Positions 1 through 9,397 are shown, counted from the first letter of the stretch. The stretch is 64,000 nt of DNA from Nocardia blacklockiae (GCF_015477355.1 NZ_JADLRJ010000001.1:806001-870000); one strand, 5' to 3'. Numbers and translations: made by a program. The notes: generated from the letters alone by a model not told the origin.

Positions 1-1
1 C

Positions 2-2212
2 CTGGTCAGCCTGTCGGCGACGGTGAGCAACGCCGAGGAGTTCGGCGCCTGGATGGAGACGGTGCGCGGCGACACGGCGGTGATCGTCGACGAGACCCGC
101 CCGGTGCCGCTGTGGCAGCACGTGCTGGTCGGCCGGAAGATGTTCGACCTGTTCGATCAGCAGTCCAGCGACCAGAAAGTGCTGGTGGACGAGGACCTGG
201 TCCGCTACATCAAACACCGCGAGCAGGCCGACCGGATGGAGAGCTGGGGCGGGCCGCGCGGCCGCGGCGGCGGGCGCCGGTTCTACCGTCCGCTGCCGCG
301 CCCGGAGATGCTGGCCGTGCTCGACCAGGAGGGCCTGCTGCCGGCCATCACGTTCATCTTCAGCCGCGCGGGCTGCGACGGCGCGCTGGCCCAGTGCCTG
401 CGCTCCCGGCTGGACCTGAGCCGCGAGGACGACCACGAGGTGATCGACGAGATCATCGAGAAGCACACCGGGGACCTGCCGAAGACCGATCTCGAGGTGC
501 TGGGCTACTGGGAGTGGCGCGAGGCGCTGCACCGCGGCCTGGCGGCGCATCACGCGGGCATGCTGCCCGCCTTCCGCCACACCGTGGAGGACCTGTTCGT
601 GCGCGGCCTGGTGCGGGCCGTATTCGCCACGGAGACACTGGCACTGGGCATCAACATGCCCGCCCGCACGGTGGTGCTGGAGCGGCTGGTGAAATTCAAC
701 GGCGAGACCCACGCCGAACTCACCCCCGGCGAGTACACGCAGCTCACCGGCCGGGCGGGCCGGCGCGGCATCGACGTCGAGGGGCACGCGGTGGTGGTGT
801 GGCACCCGGATGTCGACACCAGCGCGGTCGCGGGCCTGGCGTCCACGCGCACGTATCCGCTGCGCAGTTCGTTCCGGCCGGGCTACAACATGTCGATCAA
901 TCTGATCGACCGGATGGGCGCGGCCGAGTCGCGGGCGCTGCTGGAGCGGTCCTTCGCGCAGTTCCAGGCCGACCGGTCGGTGGTCGGCCTGGTGCGCGGC
1001 ATCGAACGCAACGAGGGACAGGTGCGCAAGCTGCGCTCGCAGATCGGGGACGAGAGCTTCCTCGAGTACCTGTCGCTGCGCGAGCGGGTGAAGCAGCGCG
1101 AGAAGGATCTGGAACGCCAGGGCCGCGCCGACCGCCGGGGCGCGGCGGTGGCGTCGCTGACCTCGCTGCGCCGCGGCGACGTGGTGGCCATCCCGTCCGG
1201 TCGCCGCCAGGGCCTGGCGGTGATCCTGGAACCCGATGCGTCCCCGGGCGATCCGCGGCCGCTGGTGCTCACCGAGGACAAGTGGGCGGGCCGGATCTCG
1301 GCGGCCGACTTCCCGACCCCGGCGCAGCCGCTGGGCCGGATGCGGCTGCCGCGCCACGTCGACCACCGCACCGCCCGCACCCGCCGCGATCTCGCCTCGG
1401 CGCTGCGCAGCACCGGGATCAGCGCGCCGGGGCGGCAGCGCCGCGGCACGCGGTCCAAGGGCGGCGACGACCGGGAACTGCAGAACCTGCGGCGGGCCCT
1501 GCGTTCGCATCCGGCGCACACCCGCCCCGACCGGGAACAGCTGGCGCGCATCGGCGAACGGTTCACCCGGCTCGAGCGCGAGACCGAGTCGATGCGGCAG
1601 AAGGTGGCGGCCACGACCAATTCGCTGGCGCGCACCTTCGACCGGATCGTCGGGCTGCTCGAGGAACGCGGCTACGTCGACGGCGGCGAGGTGACCGCCG
1701 ACGGCCGGCGGCTCGCGCGCATCTACACCGAGGCGGATCTCGTTGTCGCCGAATGCCTCCGGGAGGGCCTGTGGCGCGGGCTCGGCGCGGCCGAGCTGGC
1801 GGCGGTGGTGTCGATCCTGGTGTACGAGTCGCGGCAGGAGAGCGGCGGGTACCTCGGCCCGGCCGGTCCCACGCCGCCGATCCGCCGGGCCGTCGGGGCC
1901 ACCGTGGGGGTGTGGAGCCAGGTGCGCACCGACGAGGCCCGGCACAAGCTGGCGCCCACCCGCGAACCGGACCTCGGCTTCCTCACCGGCGTGTACAAGT
2001 GGGCGCGCGGCGACAGCCTGGCCGATTCGCTGCTCGCCAGTGGGGAGCAGGGCAGTCCACTGTCGGCGGGCGATTTCGTGCGCTGGTGCCGGCAGGTCAT
2101 CGATCTGCTCGACCAGATCCACCAGACCGCCGACGACACCGAGGTCGCCGCCACCGCGGCCAAGGCGGTGAAGGCGATCCGGCGCGGCGTGGTGGCCGTC
2201 GACGCGGCCTAG
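2..2212 (+). CDS. helY: HelY-like DExH-box helicase, 5' end outside the window
   Basis: C-terminal ~736 residues of a superfamily 2 helicase of the Ski2/Mtr4 type. The reading frame is open from base 2 and opens with LVSLSATVSN, which is helicase motif III (SAT), so the Walker A and DExH motifs lie upstream of the window. RecA2-domain hallmarks are visible: the HHAGMLP segment, TETLALGINMPARTVV, and motif VI QLTGRAGRRGID. The remaining ~450 residues fit the DSHCT-type C-terminal region of this family. It probably remodels RNA or RNA-protein complexes in the cytoplasm; the mycobacterial counterpart is HelY (Rv2092c). Next on the same strand, 164 bases on, is the DUF4333 gene, the same neighbour as in mycobacteria as I remember it. 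Family assignment is firm; the exact substrate is unknown. Confidence 0.93.
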   Translation: MVSLSATVSNAEEFGAWMETVRGDTAVIVDETRPVPLWQHVLVGRKMFDLFDQQSSDQKVLVDEDLVRYIKHREQADRMESWGGPRGRGGGRRFYRPLPRPEMLAVLDQEGLLPAITFIFSRAGCDGALAQCLRSRLDLSREDDHEVIDEIIEKHTGDLPKTDLEVLGYWEWREALHRGLAAHHAGMLPAFRHTVEDLFVRGLVRAVFATETLALGINMPARTVVLERLVKFNGETHAELTPGEYTQLTGRAGRRGIDVEGHAVVVWHPDVDTSAVAGLASTRTYPLRSSFRPGYNMSINLIDRMGAAESRALLERSFAQFQADRSVVGLVRGIERNEGQVRKLRSQIGDESFLEYLSLRERVKQREKDLERQGRADRRGAAVASLTSLRRGDVVAIPSGRRQGLAVILEPDASPGDPRPLVLTEDKWAGRISAADFPTPAQPLGRMRLPRHVDHRTARTRRDLASALRSTGISAPGRQRRGTRSKGGDDRELQNLRRALRSHPAHTRPDREQLARIGERFTRLERETESMRQKVAATTNSLARTFDRIVGLLEERGYVDGGEVTADGRRLARIYTEADLVVAECLREGLWRGLGAAELAAVVSILVYESRQESGGYLGPAGPTPPIRRAVGATVGVWSQVRTDEARHKLAPTREPDLGFLTGVYKWARGDSLADSLLASGEQGSPLSAGDFVRWCRQVIDLLDQIHQTADDTEVAATAAKAVKAIRRGVVAVDAA

Positions 2213-2376
2213 CGGGAGTGGCCGCGCCGCGAGCGGGAACCACGCGAACGACGCCAATCCGGACGCGGCGCAATCGACTGTGATTGGATGCTTGCGTGTA
2301 CCGACCGTGGTGAGGCAGTGACGACCTCACTCGGGGGGCAAGCGTGAGTACGACGAGTGCGAGTGGAGGCAGGCAG

Positions 2377-3114
2377 ATGAGCGGCCCGTACGGACCGAGC
2401 GACACCCCTGGTCCAGGGGAGGGACGCCCTAACGATCCGACCCAGCAGTGGAGCGGCGGGCAGCAGCAGCCCCCCGGCCAGGCCGGTCCCACTCAGCAGT
2501 GGGGCCAGCAGCCCGGCGGCGCGCAGCCCACCCAGCAGTGGGGAGGGCAGCAGGGCGGGGGTCAGTGGGGTCAGCAGCAGCCCGGTCAGCAGTGGGGCCA
2601 GCCGCCGCAGCAGCCGCAGTGGGGTCAGCAGAGCCAGCCGTCCTGGCCGCAGCAGCAGCCCCCGCAGCAGCAGGCCTGGGAGCCGACACAGCAGCAGTGG
2701 GGCCAGCAGCCGCCGCAGCAGCCGGGTCAGCCGCAGTGGGGTCAGCAGCAGCCCGGTCAGCAGTGGGGCCAGCAGCAACCCGGACTACAACCGACCGGTG
2801 CGAAGAAGTCGAAGAAGGGCCCGCTCATCGGCGGCGTCGTCGCACTGGTGGTGGTCGTGGTCGCGGTCGTGCTGGGCGTCGTCTTCCTCTCCAGCGACAA
2901 GCTGGACAACAAGGCGGTGCAGGACGGCGTGCAGAAGGTGCTCAAGGACTCCTACGGCATCGACGACGTCCAGAACGTCAGCTGCCCCTCCGGTCAGAAG
3001 GTCGAGGTCGGCAAGTCCTTCGACTGCACCCTGAAGGTCGGCGGCGAACAGAAGAAGGTCACCGTCAAGATCACCAAGGACGACGGCACCTACGAGGTCG
3101 GCCGCCCGAACTGA
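2377..3114 (+). CDS. DUF4333 membrane protein with Gln/Pro-rich cytoplasmic N-terminus
   Basis: A 245-residue bitopic membrane protein. Residues ~1-140 are low-complexity repeats rich in Q, P, W and G (recurring QQWGQQ and PGQQWGQ). A KKSKKG stop-transfer stretch precedes one hydrophobic helix (about 20 residues of A, V and L). The ~80-residue C-terminal domain (AVQDGVQKVL, VSCPSGQKVEVG, FDCTLKVGG) is a DUF4333 fold with two cysteines, outside the membrane. I chose ATG 2377 because GTGGAGG at 2363-2369 is well placed; an in-frame GTG at 2344 would add 11 residues. It is downstream of helY and matches the position of Rv2091c. Function is unknown; DUF4333 proteins are common in Mycobacteriales envelopes. 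Confidence 0.85.
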   Translation: MSGPYGPSDTPGPGEGRPNDPTQQWSGGQQQPPGQAGPTQQWGQQPGGAQPTQQWGGQQGGGQWGQQQPGQQWGQPPQQPQWGQQSQPSWPQQQPPQQQAWEPTQQQWGQQPPQQPGQPQWGQQQPGQQWGQQQPGLQPTGAKKSKKGPLIGGVVALVVVVVAVVLGVVFLSSDKLDNKAVQDGVQKVLKDSYGIDDVQNVSCPSGQKVEVGKSFDCTLKVGGEQKKVTVKITKDDGTYEVGRPN

Positions 3115-3121
3115 GTGGGTT

Positions 3122-3150
3122 GCGCCCCGTCCCGCTCGCGGGCGGGGCGC
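3122..3150 (+). terminator. GC-rich hairpin after the DUF4333 gene
   Basis: GCGCCCCGTCCCGC and GGGCGGGGCGC pair over the full length with one bulged T and a four-base loop. It starts 8 bases after the stop codon and ends 8 bases before the GNAT start. There is no T-run, so it may be an actinobacterial U-less terminator or a partial attenuator. Confidence 0.55.
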
Positions 3151-3158
3151 GAACGGCC

Positions 3159-3728
3159 GTGAGTCCCTTGCCCTTTCCCGATCCGCCGCTCGCCGACGAA
3201 GTGGTGGCCCTGCGGCCGTGGCGCGCCGCCGATGTGCCGTGGCGGTTCGACGCCTTCTCCGATCCGCAGTGCCTGCGCTTCTCCTGGCCGCTGACCGAGC
3301 CGTGCACGCTCGAGCACGTGCGCGGGCGCTTCGCCGGTGCGGAACCCGCCCGGCAGGCGGGCACGGATCTCTCCCTGGCCATCGCGTCCGCCGCGGACAC
3401 CGCGCACCTGCTCGGCTCGGTGTCGCTGTACGACGTGGACCGCGACCAGGCCCGCGCCGCGATCGGATACTGGCTCGCGGCGGACGCCCGCGGCCGGGGC
3501 GCGGCGACGCGGGCCGTGTGGCTGCTGACCCGCTGGGCCTTCGACGATCTCGGCCTGGCGCGCGTCGAACTCACCTGTGCGCCCGAGAACACGGCCTCGC
3601 GACGTGTCGCGGAGCGGTGCGGGTTCGTCCAGGAGGGAATCCTCCGTTCGCACATGGTTTTTCAAGGCACACGCCGCGACACTGTCCTGTATGCCGCGTT
3701 GCCGGGAGAGGGGGCCTGGAGTTCCTGA
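3159..3728 (+). CDS. GNAT-family N-acetyltransferase (RimJ/RimL type)
   Basis: 189 residues from GTG 3159. It reads as an acetyl-CoA-dependent N-acetyltransferase: VALRPWRAADVPW at the N-terminus (beta1/alpha1), IGYWLAADARGRGAATRAVWLL as the acetyl-CoA motif A (R/Q-x-x-G-x-G/A variant, here RGRGAA), and LTCAPENTASRRVAERCGFVQEGILR as the classic RimJ/RimL C-terminal block. No substrate can be inferred. It lies between the DUF4333 and exonuclease genes and is not part of the mycobacterial gene order I remember, so it is a local insertion. A hairpin directly upstream may separate its transcription from the DUF4333 gene. Confidence 0.85.
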   Translation: MSPLPFPDPPLADEVVALRPWRAADVPWRFDAFSDPQCLRFSWPLTEPCTLEHVRGRFAGAEPARQAGTDLSLAIASAADTAHLLGSVSLYDVDRDQARAAIGYWLAADARGRGAATRAVWLLTRWAFDDLGLARVELTCAPENTASRRVAERCGFVQEGILRSHMVFQGTRRDTVLYAALPGEGAWSS

Positions 3729-3747
3729 CGCGCAGGCCGCGGCGGAA

Positions 3748-3774
3748 AGCCGAAGAGGCGCAAGCGCTTCGGCT
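3748..3774. terminator. Hairpin between convergent GNAT and exonuclease genes
   Basis: AGCCGAAG (3748-3755) and CTTCGGCT (3767-3774) form a perfect 8-bp stem, with a nested GCGC-AA-GCGC helix in the loop. It lies between two convergent genes and can act in both directions. No T-tract is present. Confidence 0.4.
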
Positions 3775-3827
3775 GCGGAGCGCCGAAGGCCGTGGCGGGC
3801 AAAGGCTTTCGGACGCGCGTGCGTCGG

Positions 3828-4793
3828 TCAGGCCGTGCGGGACGCCAGGGCCTGAATCAACCGCTTGATCGGGCTCTCGGCGTTGTAGGCGGCGGCGAGG
3901 GACTGTAGGCCTTCCGGGTCGGCGGGGGTGGTGGGGAGGAGGTCGGGGCCGGAGAGGTGGACGTCGGCGTCTCGGACGACGCGGACGACCGGGGCCGCGG
4001 CCTTCAAGTAGTCGTCGGCGGCCTTCAGTTTCGCTCGGACACCCTGGGCCAGATCGGCGTTCGGGTCGTGGACGGCGGCGATGAGCGCGTCCAGGCTGCC
4101 GAAGCGGGAGATGAGGGAGGCGGCGGACTTGTCGCCGATGCCCGCGACGCCCGGGAGACCGTCGGAGGCGTCGCCGCGCAGCGTCGCCATGTCGGCGTAG
4201 GCGGGGCCCGCGTTCTCTTGCGGCACACCGTATTTCGCGGCGACCTCCGCCGGGCCCCACAGCTCCGCCTTGGCCAGGCCGCGGCCGACGTAGAACACCC
4301 GCACCGGCGGGGCGGGCTCGTCGCGGACCAGTTGGAGCAGGTCGCGGTCGCCGCTCACGACGATGGTCTCGGCGGTGCGCTCGCGGGTGGCGAGGGTGCC
4401 GATGACGTCGTCGGCCTCCAGGCCCTCGGCGCCCGCGGTCGCGATGCCCGCCGCGGCGAGCACGCCGAGGATCATGTCCACCTGCGGTGTGAGGGTGTCG
4501 GGCACCTGTTCCGCGCCCGGCTCGGCGTCGGCCGCCGCGTCGAGGCGGTGCGCCTTGTAGGACGGCAGCAGGTCGACCCGGAACCGGGGCCGCCAGTCCA
4601 GATCCAGGCACACCACCAGCCGCGCGGGCGCGTGGCGGGTGACGAGCGCGGCGACCATGTCGGTGAAGCCGCGCACCGCGTTCACCGGCTGCCCGTCGGG
4701 CGCGGTGATCTTCTCCGGGATGGCGTGGAAGGCCCGGAACCACAGGCTGGCCCCGTCGAGCAGCAGCAGCGGACCGGCGGCAGGTGAGCTCAT
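3828..4793 (-). CDS. 5'-3' exonuclease, stand-alone PolA N-terminal type
   Basis: 321 residues, the size of the 5'-3' exonuclease (flap endonuclease) domain of DNA polymerase I without the polymerase. Visible features: [16 protein letters not shown] (first metal Asp), [33 protein letters not shown] and [12 protein letters not shown] (acidic metal-binding clusters), and [24 protein letters not shown] (helix-hairpin-helix DNA-binding segment). It should remove RNA primers or flaps during replication and repair as a cytoplasmic metal-dependent nuclease. ATG at 4793. It is transcribed divergently from the M24 peptidase across 68 bases. In M. tuberculosis the equivalent (Rv2090) also lies beside pepE. 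Confidence 0.92.
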   Translation of the reverse strand: MSSPAAGPLLLLDGASLWFRAFHAIPEKITAPDGQPVNAVRGFTDMVAALVTRHAPARLVVCLDLDWRPRFRVDLLPSYKAHRLDAAADAEPGAEQVPDTLTPQVDMILGVLAAAGIATAGAEGLEADDVIGTLATRERTAETIVVSGDRDLLQLVRDEPAPPVRVFYVGRGLAKAELWGPAEVAAKYGVPQENAGPAYADMATLRGDASDGLPGVAGIGDKSAASLISRFGSLDALIAAVHDPNADLAQGVRAKLKAADDYLKAAAPVVRVVRDADVHLSGPDLLPTTPADPEGLQSLAAAYNAESPIKRLIQALASRTA

Positions 4794-4861
4794 GCCCGAG
4801 ACGCTAGCCGATCGCCCCGACAGACCCGCGCGAAGTCGCGTGTGGCGTAACGTCGGGAGCT

Positions 4862-5989
4862 ATGAGCGCGCAATCGGAGGCACGGTTCACGGCGGAGGTC
4901 TACGGCAAGCGGCTGGAGCGGGCGGCGCAGCTGACCCGGGCCGCGAAACTGGACGCGCTGCTGATCACGCCGGGTCCGGACCTGCGGTACCTGCTCGGGT
5001 CGCGGGCGCAGTCGTTCGAGCGGCTGACGTGCTTGGTGATCCCGGCTAGCGGGGAGACGCCGTCGGTGGTGATCCCGAAGCTGGAGCTGGCGTCGCTGGG
5101 CGGGTCGGCCGCGGGCGAACTGGGTCTGCAGGTGCTCGACTGGACCGACGGCGTGGACCCGTACCGGGTGGTGAAGTCGGCTCTGAACGCCGGGGCGCGG
5201 GTGGCGGTGGACGACACCATGCCCGCCCTGCACCTGCTGCCCATCGCCGACACCCTGACCGCGTTGCCGGTCTCGGCCACGCCGGTGCTGCGGCAACTGC
5301 GAATGCGCAAGGACGACAGCGAGATCGAGGCGCTGCGCCGGGCCGGCGCGGCCATCGACCGGGTGCACGCGCGGATGGGCGAGTGGCTGCGGCCGGGCCG
5401 CACGGAGGCCGAGGTGGCCGCCGACATCACCGCCGCGATCATCGAGGAGGGCCACACCGCGGCCGAGTTCGTGATCGTCGGCAGCGGCCCGCACGGGGCC
5501 GACCCGCACCACGCGGTGTCGGATCGCCGCATCGAGGCGGGCGACGTGGTGGTCGTCGACATCGGCGGCCCCGTGGAGCCCGGGTACTTCTCCGACTCCA
5601 CCCGCACCTACGTGCTCGGCGAGCCCGACTCGGAGGTCGCCGCCCGCTGCGCCGCTCTGGAACAGGCCCAGGCCGCCGCCGTGGCAGCGGTGCGTCCCGG
5701 CGTCACCGCCGCGTCGATCGACGCCGCCGCCCGGAACCCGTTGTCCGAGGCCGGTTTCGGCGACAACTTCATCCACCGCACCGGCCACGGCATCGGCCTG
5801 TCGGTGCACGAGGAGCCCTACATCGTCGCGGGCAACGACATCGTCCTGGAGCCCGGCATGGCCTTCAGCATCGAGCCCGGCCTCTACTTCCCCGGCGAAT
5901 GGGGCGCCCGCATCGAGGACATCGTCGTGGTCACCCCGGACGGCTGCGAGCCGATGAACCAGCGCCCCCACGGCCTGACGGCGGTCTGA
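4862..5989 (+). CDS. pepE: M24-family Xaa-Pro dipeptidase
   Basis: 375 residues from ATG 4862. An N-terminal creatinase/prolidase domain (about 1-140) is followed by the pita-bread metallopeptidase domain. Metal ligands can be read: the two Asp in VVVVDIGGPVEPGYFSDSTRTY, His in HRTGHGIGLSVHEEPY, Glu in FSIEPGLYF, and Glu in GARIEDIVVV. It should cleave Xaa-Pro dipeptides in the cytoplasm. Gene order (exonuclease then dipeptidase) matches Rv2090-Rv2089c (pepE), which is the reason for the symbol. The 3' flank holds a degenerate tandem array rather than an obvious terminator. Confidence 0.92.
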   Translation: MSAQSEARFTAEVYGKRLERAAQLTRAAKLDALLITPGPDLRYLLGSRAQSFERLTCLVIPASGETPSVVIPKLELASLGGSAAGELGLQVLDWTDGVDPYRVVKSALNAGARVAVDDTMPALHLLPIADTLTALPVSATPVLRQLRMRKDDSEIEALRRAGAAIDRVHARMGEWLRPGRTEAEVAADITAAIIEEGHTAAEFVIVGSGPHGADPHHAVSDRRIEAGDVVVVDIGGPVEPGYFSDSTRTYVLGEPDSEVAARCAALEQAQAAAVAAVRPGVTAASIDAAARNPLSEAGFGDNFIHRTGHGIGLSVHEEPYIVAGNDIVLEPGMAFSIEPGLYFPGEWGARIEDIVVVTPDGCEPMNQRPHGLTAV

Positions 5990-5996
5990 ACCGGCC

Positions 5997-6181
5997 CGTG
6001 CCGGATTCCGTGCGAACCCGGTGCGTGCCGAAATCCGAGCGAACCCGGCCCGTGCCGAAATCCGAGCGAATCCGGTGCGGCGCGAATCCTCGCGAACCCG
6101 GTGCGGTGCATCCCTGCGCGAAAACCGGTGCTGCGCAATCCTCGCGAACCCTGGTGGCGCGCATACCCTCGCAAACCTGCA
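5997..6181. repeat. Degenerate 26-27-bp tandem array (about 7 units)
   Basis: Seven consecutive units fill the gap between two convergent genes: 5997-6023, 6024-6050, 6051-6077, 6078-6103, 6104-6130, 6131-6156 and 6157-6181. Units 2 and 3 are nearly identical (CGTGCCGAAATCCGAGCGAA core). The later units drift but keep the pattern of an ATCC-like centre followed by GCGAACCCGGTG. There are no unique spacers and no coding signal. It could be a minisatellite or a degenerated array of hairpin or protein-binding sites. Confidence 0.75.
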
Positions 6182-6196
6182 GCGCCGCAGCGCGTA

Positions 6197-6604
6197 TCAG
6201 TCGTGCAGACGGCTACTGATCAGCAGGCGGCGGGCGCGGATGGCGATGACCACGCGGCGGGGATTTTCGCGGGGAGTGCGGTAGCGGGCCGCGTAGCGGT
6301 GCTCGGCGTCGGTGACGGCGGCGGGGTCGGTGAGCACCTCGGCGGGCCCCTCGAGGGTGAGCCAGCGGGCGCCGTCGACCTGGCTGACGGCGGCGTACCC
6401 GCGCAGGCGGGCATTGCGGGCCTTGACCGTGTCGCCGGAGGTGATGACGCGCGCGACGCCCGCCTCGGCGTCCCAGGTGAAGCCCACGGCGACCACGTGC
6501 GGGGTGCCGTCGGCGCGCAGCGTGGTGAGCGTGGCGAGGTGCCGTTCGGTCACGAACTCGAGGGCGGCGGGGGACAGTTCGATCCGGGTATCGGCGCTCG
6601 TCAT
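6197..6604 (-). CDS. F420-dependent split-barrel protein, biliverdin-reductase-like (Rv2074 type)
   Basis: 135 residues from ATG 6604. A flavin/deazaflavin split-beta-barrel (PPOX) protein: [46 protein letters not shown] and [12 protein letters not shown] match what I remember of Rv2074, an F420-dependent biliverdin reductase of M. tuberculosis. The C-terminal [16 protein letters not shown] is also family-typical. It should use reduced F420 to reduce a tetrapyrrole-like substrate in the cytosol. It is divergent from the SDR and cobL genes, exactly as Rv2074 faces Rv2073c-Rv2072c. Substrate is inferred from the orthologue only. Confidence 0.85.
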   Translation of the reverse strand: MTSADTRIELSPAALEFVTERHLATLTTLRADGTPHVVAVGFTWDAEAGVARVITSGDTVKARNARLRGYAAVSQVDGARWLTLEGPAEVLTDPAAVTDAEHRYAARYRTPRENPRRVVIAIRARRLLISSRLHD

Positions 6605-6679
6605 GACCGCGACGCTAGCAAGACGGCCCGCCCGGGCGCGCCGGGCGGTGCGACTGGGCGGTTTGGCAGACTGGGCGCC

Positions 6680-7435
6680 ATGGGCGGACGCGATGTCGAC
6701 GAGGGTGTGGTGCTGCTGCTGGGCGGCCGCAGCGAGATGGGACTCGAGATCGCCGAGCGGCTCGCCCCCGGCCGCGTGGTGGTGCTGGCGGCCCGCCGCA
6801 GCGGCGACCTCGCCGCACCGCGCGCGCGGCTGGAGCGGGCCGGCGCGACGGCCGTCCACGCCGTCGAATTCGACGCCGACGACGTGGCCGGTCACCAGCC
6901 GCTGCTGGAGAAGGTCGCCGCCGACCACGGCCGCCTCGGCGTCGCGGTACTGGCCTTCGGCATCCTCGGCGACCAGGCCGCCGCCGAACGCGATCCCGCC
7001 GCCGCTGTCGCGGTGGCGCAGACCGACTACGTCGCCCAGATCAGCGTGCTGACCGTCCTCGCGAATCTGCTGCGCGCCCAGGGCAGCGGGCAGATCGTGG
7101 CGTTCAGCTCGGTCGCCGGAGTGCGGGTGCGGCGCGCCAACTACGTCTACGGTTCGGCCAAGGCGGGCCTCGACGGGTTCGCGAGCGGGCTCTCGGACGC
7201 CTTGCACGGCAGCGGAGTTCACCTGCTGCTGGTCCGCCCCGGCTTCGTGATCGGCAAGATGACCGAGGGCATGGACCCGGCCCCCTTCGCCAGCACCCCG
7301 CAGCAGGTCGCCGACGCGGTCGTCACGGGCCTGCGCCGCCGCACCGCCCGCCTGTGGGTTCCCGGCATCCTCCGCTTCGTCTACGTCGTGGCCCGCTGCG
7401 TGCCCCAGGCGATCTGGCGGCGGCTCCCGCGATGA
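6680..7435 (+). CDS. Short-chain dehydrogenase/reductase (Rv2073c-like)
   Basis: 251 residues from ATG 6680. Rossmann-fold SDR with an atypical glycine motif [14 protein letters not shown] in place of TGxxx[11 protein letters not shown] for the dinucleotide ribose contact, and the catalytic Tyr157/Lys161 in YGSAK preceded by Ser in [11 protein letters not shown]. The hydrophobic C-terminal tail ([14 protein letters not shown]) suggests membrane association, as in the DprE2-like subgroup. It ends in an ATGA overlap with cobL, so the two are co-transcribed. Substrate unknown; the cobL linkage is conserved in mycobacteria but no role in cobalamin synthesis is shown. Confidence 0.85.
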   Translation: MGGRDVDEGVVLLLGGRSEMGLEIAERLAPGRVVVLAARRSGDLAAPRARLERAGATAVHAVEFDADDVAGHQPLLEKVAADHGRLGVAVLAFGILGDQAAAERDPAAAVAVAQTDYVAQISVLTVLANLLRAQGSGQIVAFSSVAGVRVRRANYVYGSAKAGLDGFASGLSDALHGSGVHLLLVRPGFVIGKMTEGMDPAPFASTPQQVADAVVTGLRRRTARLWVPGILRFVYVVARCVPQAIWRRLPR

Positions 7436-8685
7436 GCGAGCCCGCCGTGGTGCCGACCTGGCCGGTGGAGCGGCCGATTGCCGTGGTGGGAATCGGAGCC
7501 GACGGGTGGGCCGGTCTCGGCGAGGCGGCCCGGCGGGCGGTCTCGGCGGCCGACGTGGTGTTCGGGTCGGCGCGGCAGTTGACGCTGATCCCGGCGGAGG
7601 CAGACCGGCCGCGGCGGATGAGCTGGCCCTCGCCCTTGGTCCCCGCGTTACCGGAACTGCTTGCGGCGCAGCGGGATCACCGTGTCTGCGTGCTGGCCAG
7701 CGGCGACCCCATGTTCTACGGCATCGGCGTGACCTTGACGAAACTCGTAGGGCCGCAAGCCCTTCGCGTCCTGCCGCAGCCGTCCTCGGCCTCGCTGGCG
7801 TGCGCCCGGCTGGGCTGGAGCCTGGCCGAGACGCCGGTCGTGAGCGCGGTGGGCCGCCCGCTCGCGACTGTGCTGCCGGAACTGGCGGACGGCCGCCGGA
7901 TCCTGGTCTTGATCCCGGACGAGAAGGCCCCGGCGCGACTGGCGGAACTACTGGCACACAACGGCTTCGGGCAATCACCCATGACGGTGCTGGAACAACT
8001 CGGCGGCCCCGCCGAACGCCTCGTGCCCGGCGTCGCCGAAACCTGGTCCGAGCCACCGGGCGACCCGCTCGCCCTCGTCGCCGTCGACTGCGTCGCCGAC
8101 CCGGCGGCCGCTCGCCTCACCAGGATCCCCGGACTGCCCGACAGCGCGTACGGCGGCGACGGCCAGCTCACCAAGGCGGAGGTGCGCGCCCTGGCGCTGT
8201 CGGCCCTGGCCCCCGCCCCCGGCGAACTGCTCTGGGATGTCGGCGGCGGCTCGGGCACGATCGCCATCGAATGGTGCCGCACCCATTCCGCCTGCCGCGC
8301 CGTCACTTTCGAGCGCTCGGCGCCGCGCCGCGCGCAGATCACCGAAAACGCGGCGGCGCTGGGCGTTCCGGGCGTCGACGTCCGCGGTGAAGTCCTCGCC
8401 GAACTCGACGGGCACGACCTGCCGGCCCCCGACGCGATCTTCCTCGGCGGCGGCCTGACCCAGCCCGGCGTCTTCGACACCTGCTGGGCGCGACTGCGTT
8501 CCGGCGGCCGCCTGGTCGCCGACGCGGTCACGGTGGAATCGGAAGCGGCGCTGGTGAATTGGGCGGCGGCCCACGGCGGCGCGCTGCGGAAGATCCAGAT
8601 CCAGCGCGCGGAACCGTTGGGCGGCTTCACGGCCTGGCGGCCGCACCTGCCCGTCACCCAGTGGTCGGTCACAAAGATCGGGTGA
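7432..8685 (+). CDS. cobL: Precorrin-6Y C5,15-methyltransferase (decarboxylating)
   Basis: 417 residues, the length of a two-domain CobL (CbiE plus CbiT fused). The N-terminal tetrapyrrole methylase begins [14 protein letters not shown] and contains [13 protein letters not shown]. The C-terminal half starts with [17 protein letters not shown] and holds the SAM site [16 protein letters not shown], typical of CbiT. The enzyme methylates C5 and C15 of precorrin-6B and decarboxylates the C12 acetate, giving precorrin-8X in the aerobic cobalamin pathway. The start is fixed by the ATGA overlap with the SDR gene. In M. tuberculosis cobM follows; here a secreted-protein gene does. Confidence 0.95.
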   Translation: MSEPAVVPTWPVERPIAVVGIGADGWAGLGEAARRAVSAADVVFGSARQLTLIPAEADRPRRMSWPSPLVPALPELLAAQRDHRVCVLASGDPMFYGIGVTLTKLVGPQALRVLPQPSSASLACARLGWSLAETPVVSAVGRPLATVLPELADGRRILVLIPDEKAPARLAELLAHNGFGQSPMTVLEQLGGPAERLVPGVAETWSEPPGDPLALVAVDCVADPAAARLTRIPGLPDSAYGGDGQLTKAEVRALALSALAPAPGELLWDVGGGSGTIAIEWCRTHSACRAVTFERSAPRRAQITENAAALGVPGVDVRGEVLAELDGHDLPAPDAIFLGGGLTQPGVFDTCWARLRSGGRLVADAVTVESEAALVNWAAAHGGALRKIQIQRAEPLGGFTAWRPHLPVTQWSVTKIG

Positions 8686-8795
8686 ATCGCGGCCGCCCCC
8701 AATCCTGGGGGTGAACACCGAACTGGACACCGGGTATTGTCGGTCCCCGGATTCCGATTTCGTGTCGGAACGTCGTTTTCCTGATGGGGAGATAG

Positions 8796-9395
8796 ATGAA
8801 GTACAAGAAGTTCGCCGCCACCGCGCTGATCGCCATCGCGGCCACCGGCATCGCGGCCGGCACCAGCTACGCGCAGCCCGCCGCCCCGGCCGGCCAGGAG
8901 CAGCAGGCCACGCCGTCGGTGCAGGGCGAGGACCGCGGCGTCGGTTACGTCACCCAGCTCGACGCCGCCGCCAAGTCGGTGGTGACCACGGTGACCGGCG
9001 GCGCCTTCACCCTCGACGACAGCGCCAAGGTGGTCAGCCTGACCAACGCGGCCGGCGAGACCGTCATGCAGTACCCGCTCGCGGTGCAGTCGGGCGACCA
9101 GAAGCGCGAGGTCGCCGCGGCGATCGACGAGGACGGCCGCCGGCTGACCCTCACCCCGACCGCCGGTTCGGTGGCCCAGATCAAGGACGTCTCCGCGCAG
9201 GAGTGGTTCTTCGCCGAGTTGCAGCACGCCTCGCTCGGCGCGGCCGTCGGCGCCGTGATCGGCGCCCTGATCGGCTTTTTCTTCCTGGGCTTCGGCCTCA
9301 TCCCGGGCGCGCTGATCGGCGCGGTCATCGGTCTGCTCGTCGCCGGTGGGCCCTCGCTCATCGACGCGGGCCAGGCCTACTTCGCGGGGCAGTAG
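8796..9395 (+). CDS. Secreted/membrane protein with Gly-rich hydrophobic C-terminus (paralogue of 19161..19700)
   Basis: 199 residues from ATG 8796 with a spaced GGGGAG ribosome site. A signal peptide (MKYKKFAATALIAIAATGIAAGTSYA, cleavage likely after SYA) precedes a ~125-residue beta-rich soluble domain (GVGYVTQLDAAAKSVVTTVTGG). A C-terminal glycine-zipper-like hydrophobic segment follows (AAVGAVIGALIGFFFLGFGLIPGALIGAVIGLLVAGG). Its paralogue beyond cobN has the same plan. Both resemble uncharacterised actinobacterial envelope proteins; I cannot name the family. It occupies the place of cobM between cobL and cobK, and only two bases separate its stop from the probable cobK start, so translation is likely coupled. 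Confidence 0.8.
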   Translation: MKYKKFAATALIAIAATGIAAGTSYAQPAAPAGQEQQATPSVQGEDRGVGYVTQLDAAAKSVVTTVTGGAFTLDDSAKVVSLTNAAGETVMQYPLAVQSGDQKREVAAAIDEDGRRLTLTPTAGSVAQIKDVSAQEWFFAELQHASLGAAVGAVIGALIGFFFLGFGLIPGALIGAVIGLLVAGGPSLIDAGQAYFAGQ

Positions 9396-9397
9396 TC

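Noticed and set aside
5997-6181. Possible CRISPR array
   Set aside because: The repeats are directly adjacent with no unique spacers, and no cas gene is present.
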